Source of the DNA: a virus
IMG/VR virus record: IMGVR_UViG_3300008625_000067
Location: 1 to 24,811 of that record
DNA length: 24,811 nucleotides
Reading direction: 5' to 3' (one strand)
Position numbers and translations under genes: made by a program
Notes under the pieces: model-generated
Told to the model about the DNA's origin: nothing
Database searches by the model: none
What the model saw: only the letters and a program-made list of their open reading frames with translations
Shown: positions 23,754 to 24,811 of the stretch, piece by piece
Position numbering within the stretch: position 1 is the stretch's first letter
How the letters are laid out: every line of letters starts with the position of its first letter

Positions 23754-24326
23754 CTACACCACCACAGTCTTGCTGGTGCCCATCGCAGCCATAGGGGCAG
23801 GAGTGCCGACAGAGCCGCCAACACCCACACCAGTCATGGCAATAGCGGCAATACCGTTACCGATACCGGCAGCCAATGTACCGGCTTGCAGCCCTACAAT
23901 CCCCAGGGCACCAAGATTGTTGGTGAGAAGCCCGATGAGAGAGCCAGCGTTAGCAAAAACCACCTTGGAGGCATCCGCTCCGTTCGTGGCTATTGCCGAG
24001 CCTCCTACATATGTCGCAGAGGCGTTGAAGGCATCACAGAACCCTAAACCGATGGCATTCCCCATCTTGGCTGCACTCAAACCCAACAGCCCAACCCCCT
24101 GAAGGGTTCCAGGCAGCGGCATAACCATGCACTGCATCTTCCCGTTGACCAGACCCCCTCCAGCGGTCCCTACAACTAAACCCTGGGCCTGTATACCTCC
24201 TGTCTTCACCCATTGGCCCACAGCGTTGCCCACCGCCCCAGCGACTGCCCCCCAGGTAGGCCCATTGAGGTTAGGTGCCCCAGCAGTCATGATTGCTGTG
24301 GTCACAGCCGATGAAACGATTGCCAT
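23754..24326 (-). CDS. Gly/Ala-rich hydrophobic phage protein
   Basis: The 190-residue protein is made almost wholly of small and hydrophobic residues, with very few charges. Clear glycine-zipper-like stretches are LQGVGLLGLSAAKMGNAIGL (about 76-95) and, near the end, LGIVGLQAGTLAAGIGNGIA followed by MTGVGVGGSVG. An N-terminal MAIVSSAVTTAIM helix precedes PNLNGPTWGAVAGAVGNAVG. It lacks a cleavable signal peptide. Being encoded just before the giant virion protein, it is likely a virion protein; insertion into membrane or tight oligomeric packing are both possible and neither is shown. The ATG directly follows the preceding TAA (TAAATG) with GGAG five bases before, so start and coupling are well supported. 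It ends in TAG four bases before the giant gene's ATG. Confidence 0.8.
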   Translation of the reverse strand: MAIVSSAVTTAIMTAGAPNLNGPTWGAVAGAVGNAVGQWVKTGGIQAQGLVVGTAGGGLVNGKMQCMVMPLPGTLQGVGLLGLSAAKMGNAIGLGFCDAFNASATYVGGSAIATNGADASKVVFANAGSLIGLLTNNLGALGIVGLQAGTLAAGIGNGIAAIAMTGVGVGGSVGTPAPMAAMGTSKTVVV

Positions 24327-24785
24327 TTACGCTCCGAAGCGAACGGTTGAGTAACCTACCGTACCGCTGGAGAGGAACGGCCTCCCTGTAAGACTGTCAA
24401 TACACCCATCACTGATTCCAGCCCCCATGAATATCCCAGGTGCGGCCAAGGTTGCGAGGGAGGTGGTGACGGTCGTAGGTGAAGGGGTAGAGGTCTGAAC
24501 TGGAAGGGTTGAAACGATAGAAGCGCCGCCCGCCACTGCTTTGAAGGACAGGTTTCCTACAAAAGCAGTGGAAGCCATTCCCGTAGTGGGGGAAACGGTG
24601 ATGCTGTTATCAACGGGTTCTATGCCTGACCCCAGACGAAGCCCCGACCCAAAACCCATGCCGGGAAGGGAAGTACCCGTGGCCTGGACCTCGAAAGCCC
24701 CCACAAGAGACCCCCACTCTTCCTTGTGAGAGATTCCAGAAGTGGACGAGGATCCGAACTGGACGGATTTCTCGTGTACAGGCAT
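24327..24785 (-). CDS. Ser/Thr/Gly-rich phage protein, possibly 5'-partial
   Basis: The visible 152 residues start MPVHEKSVQFGSSSTSG and are rich in Ser, Thr, Gly and Pro, with a beta-like character (NSITVSPTTGMASTAFVGNLSF) and a low-complexity Thr/Ser/Pro stretch (STPSPTTVTTSLATL). No family is recognised; virion protein is the contextual guess. The frame stays open upstream of the ATG at 24785 to the window edge (eight more codons), and GGGAG lies only two bases before that ATG, too close for a normal ribosome site. The true start may therefore lie outside the window. It ends in TAA immediately before the next gene's ATG. Confidence 0.65.
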   Translation of the reverse strand: MPVHEKSVQFGSSSTSGISHKEEWGSLVGAFEVQATGTSLPGMGFGSGLRLGSGIEPVDNSITVSPTTGMASTAFVGNLSFKAVAGGASIVSTLPVQTSTPSPTTVTTSLATLAAPGIFMGAGISDGCIDSLTGRPFLSSGTVGYSTVRFGA

Positions 24786-24811
24786 CGCTCCCAGGATGCC
24801 TGTGGCCGGGT

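Noticed and set aside
23750-23830. Longer start for the giant protein giving an N-terminal Leu/Trp-rich stretch that looks like a signal peptide
   Set aside because: It overlaps the coding end of the upstream gene in another frame by 77 bases, and the hydrophobic stretch is a by-product of that Gly/Ala-rich gene. The ATG at 23749 sits just after the upstream stop like other operon junctions.
1-24811. tRNA genes, CRISPR arrays, IS elements or attachment sites
   Set aside because: No cloverleaf-like sequence, regularly spaced repeat, transposase frame with terminal repeats, or integrase with duplicated core was seen on reading both strands.

Overview
The window looks like the late structural region of a dsDNA tailed bacteriophage or prophage with a contractile (myovirus-type) tail. 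This rests on three adjacent baseplate-wedge genes in the classical order gp25-like, baseplate J/gp6-like, tail protein I-like, in a GC-moderate, tightly packed, single-direction gene block. No tRNA, rRNA, CRISPR array, IS element, integrase or host housekeeping gene is visible, so the host cannot be named. A virion protein of about 3,845 residues suggests a large phage genome.

Layout. The minus-strand operon runs from the right edge down to 2293, in transcription order: a Ser/Thr/Gly-rich small protein (24327-24785, possibly entering from outside the window), a Gly/Ala-rich hydrophobic protein (23754-24326), the giant virion protein (12212-23749, almost half the window), a small coiled-coil protein (11934-12170), a 913-residue protein with hydrophobic helical ends (9189-11930), a 283-residue coiled-coil protein (8338-9189), a gp25-like wedge protein carrying an extra N-terminal domain and a CxxC pair (7135-8334), an enlarged baseplate J protein (3653-7135) and a tail protein I-like protein (2293-3660). 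Every junction is an overlap or a gap of a few bases, except one 41-base gap after the giant gene. No convincing internal promoter or terminator was found, so co-transcription and translational coupling are likely.

The operon is interrupted at 831-2296 by an island of four small genes on the opposite strand: a basic 74-residue protein, an HNH nuclease, a 68-residue conserved phage protein and a 140-residue unknown. Two of them have strong AGGAGG ribosome binding sites. The island starts at a divergent 113-base region and ends by sharing stop-codon bases with the tail protein I gene. Left of it the minus strand resumes with an Ig/PKD-like virion protein (45-830).

Working model (inference): the minus-strand genes build the baseplate and its peripheral structures. 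The gp25-like, J and I-like proteins form wedges. The giant protein, which appears to share a domain with the gp25-like protein and to carry repeated beta modules, is probably a large baseplate or tail-fibre component. The plus-strand island is best read as an accessory (moron-like or HNH-associated) insertion. The most notable features are the giant mosaic protein, the domain sharing between it and the wedge proteins, and the reverse-strand nuclease island inside a baseplate operon.
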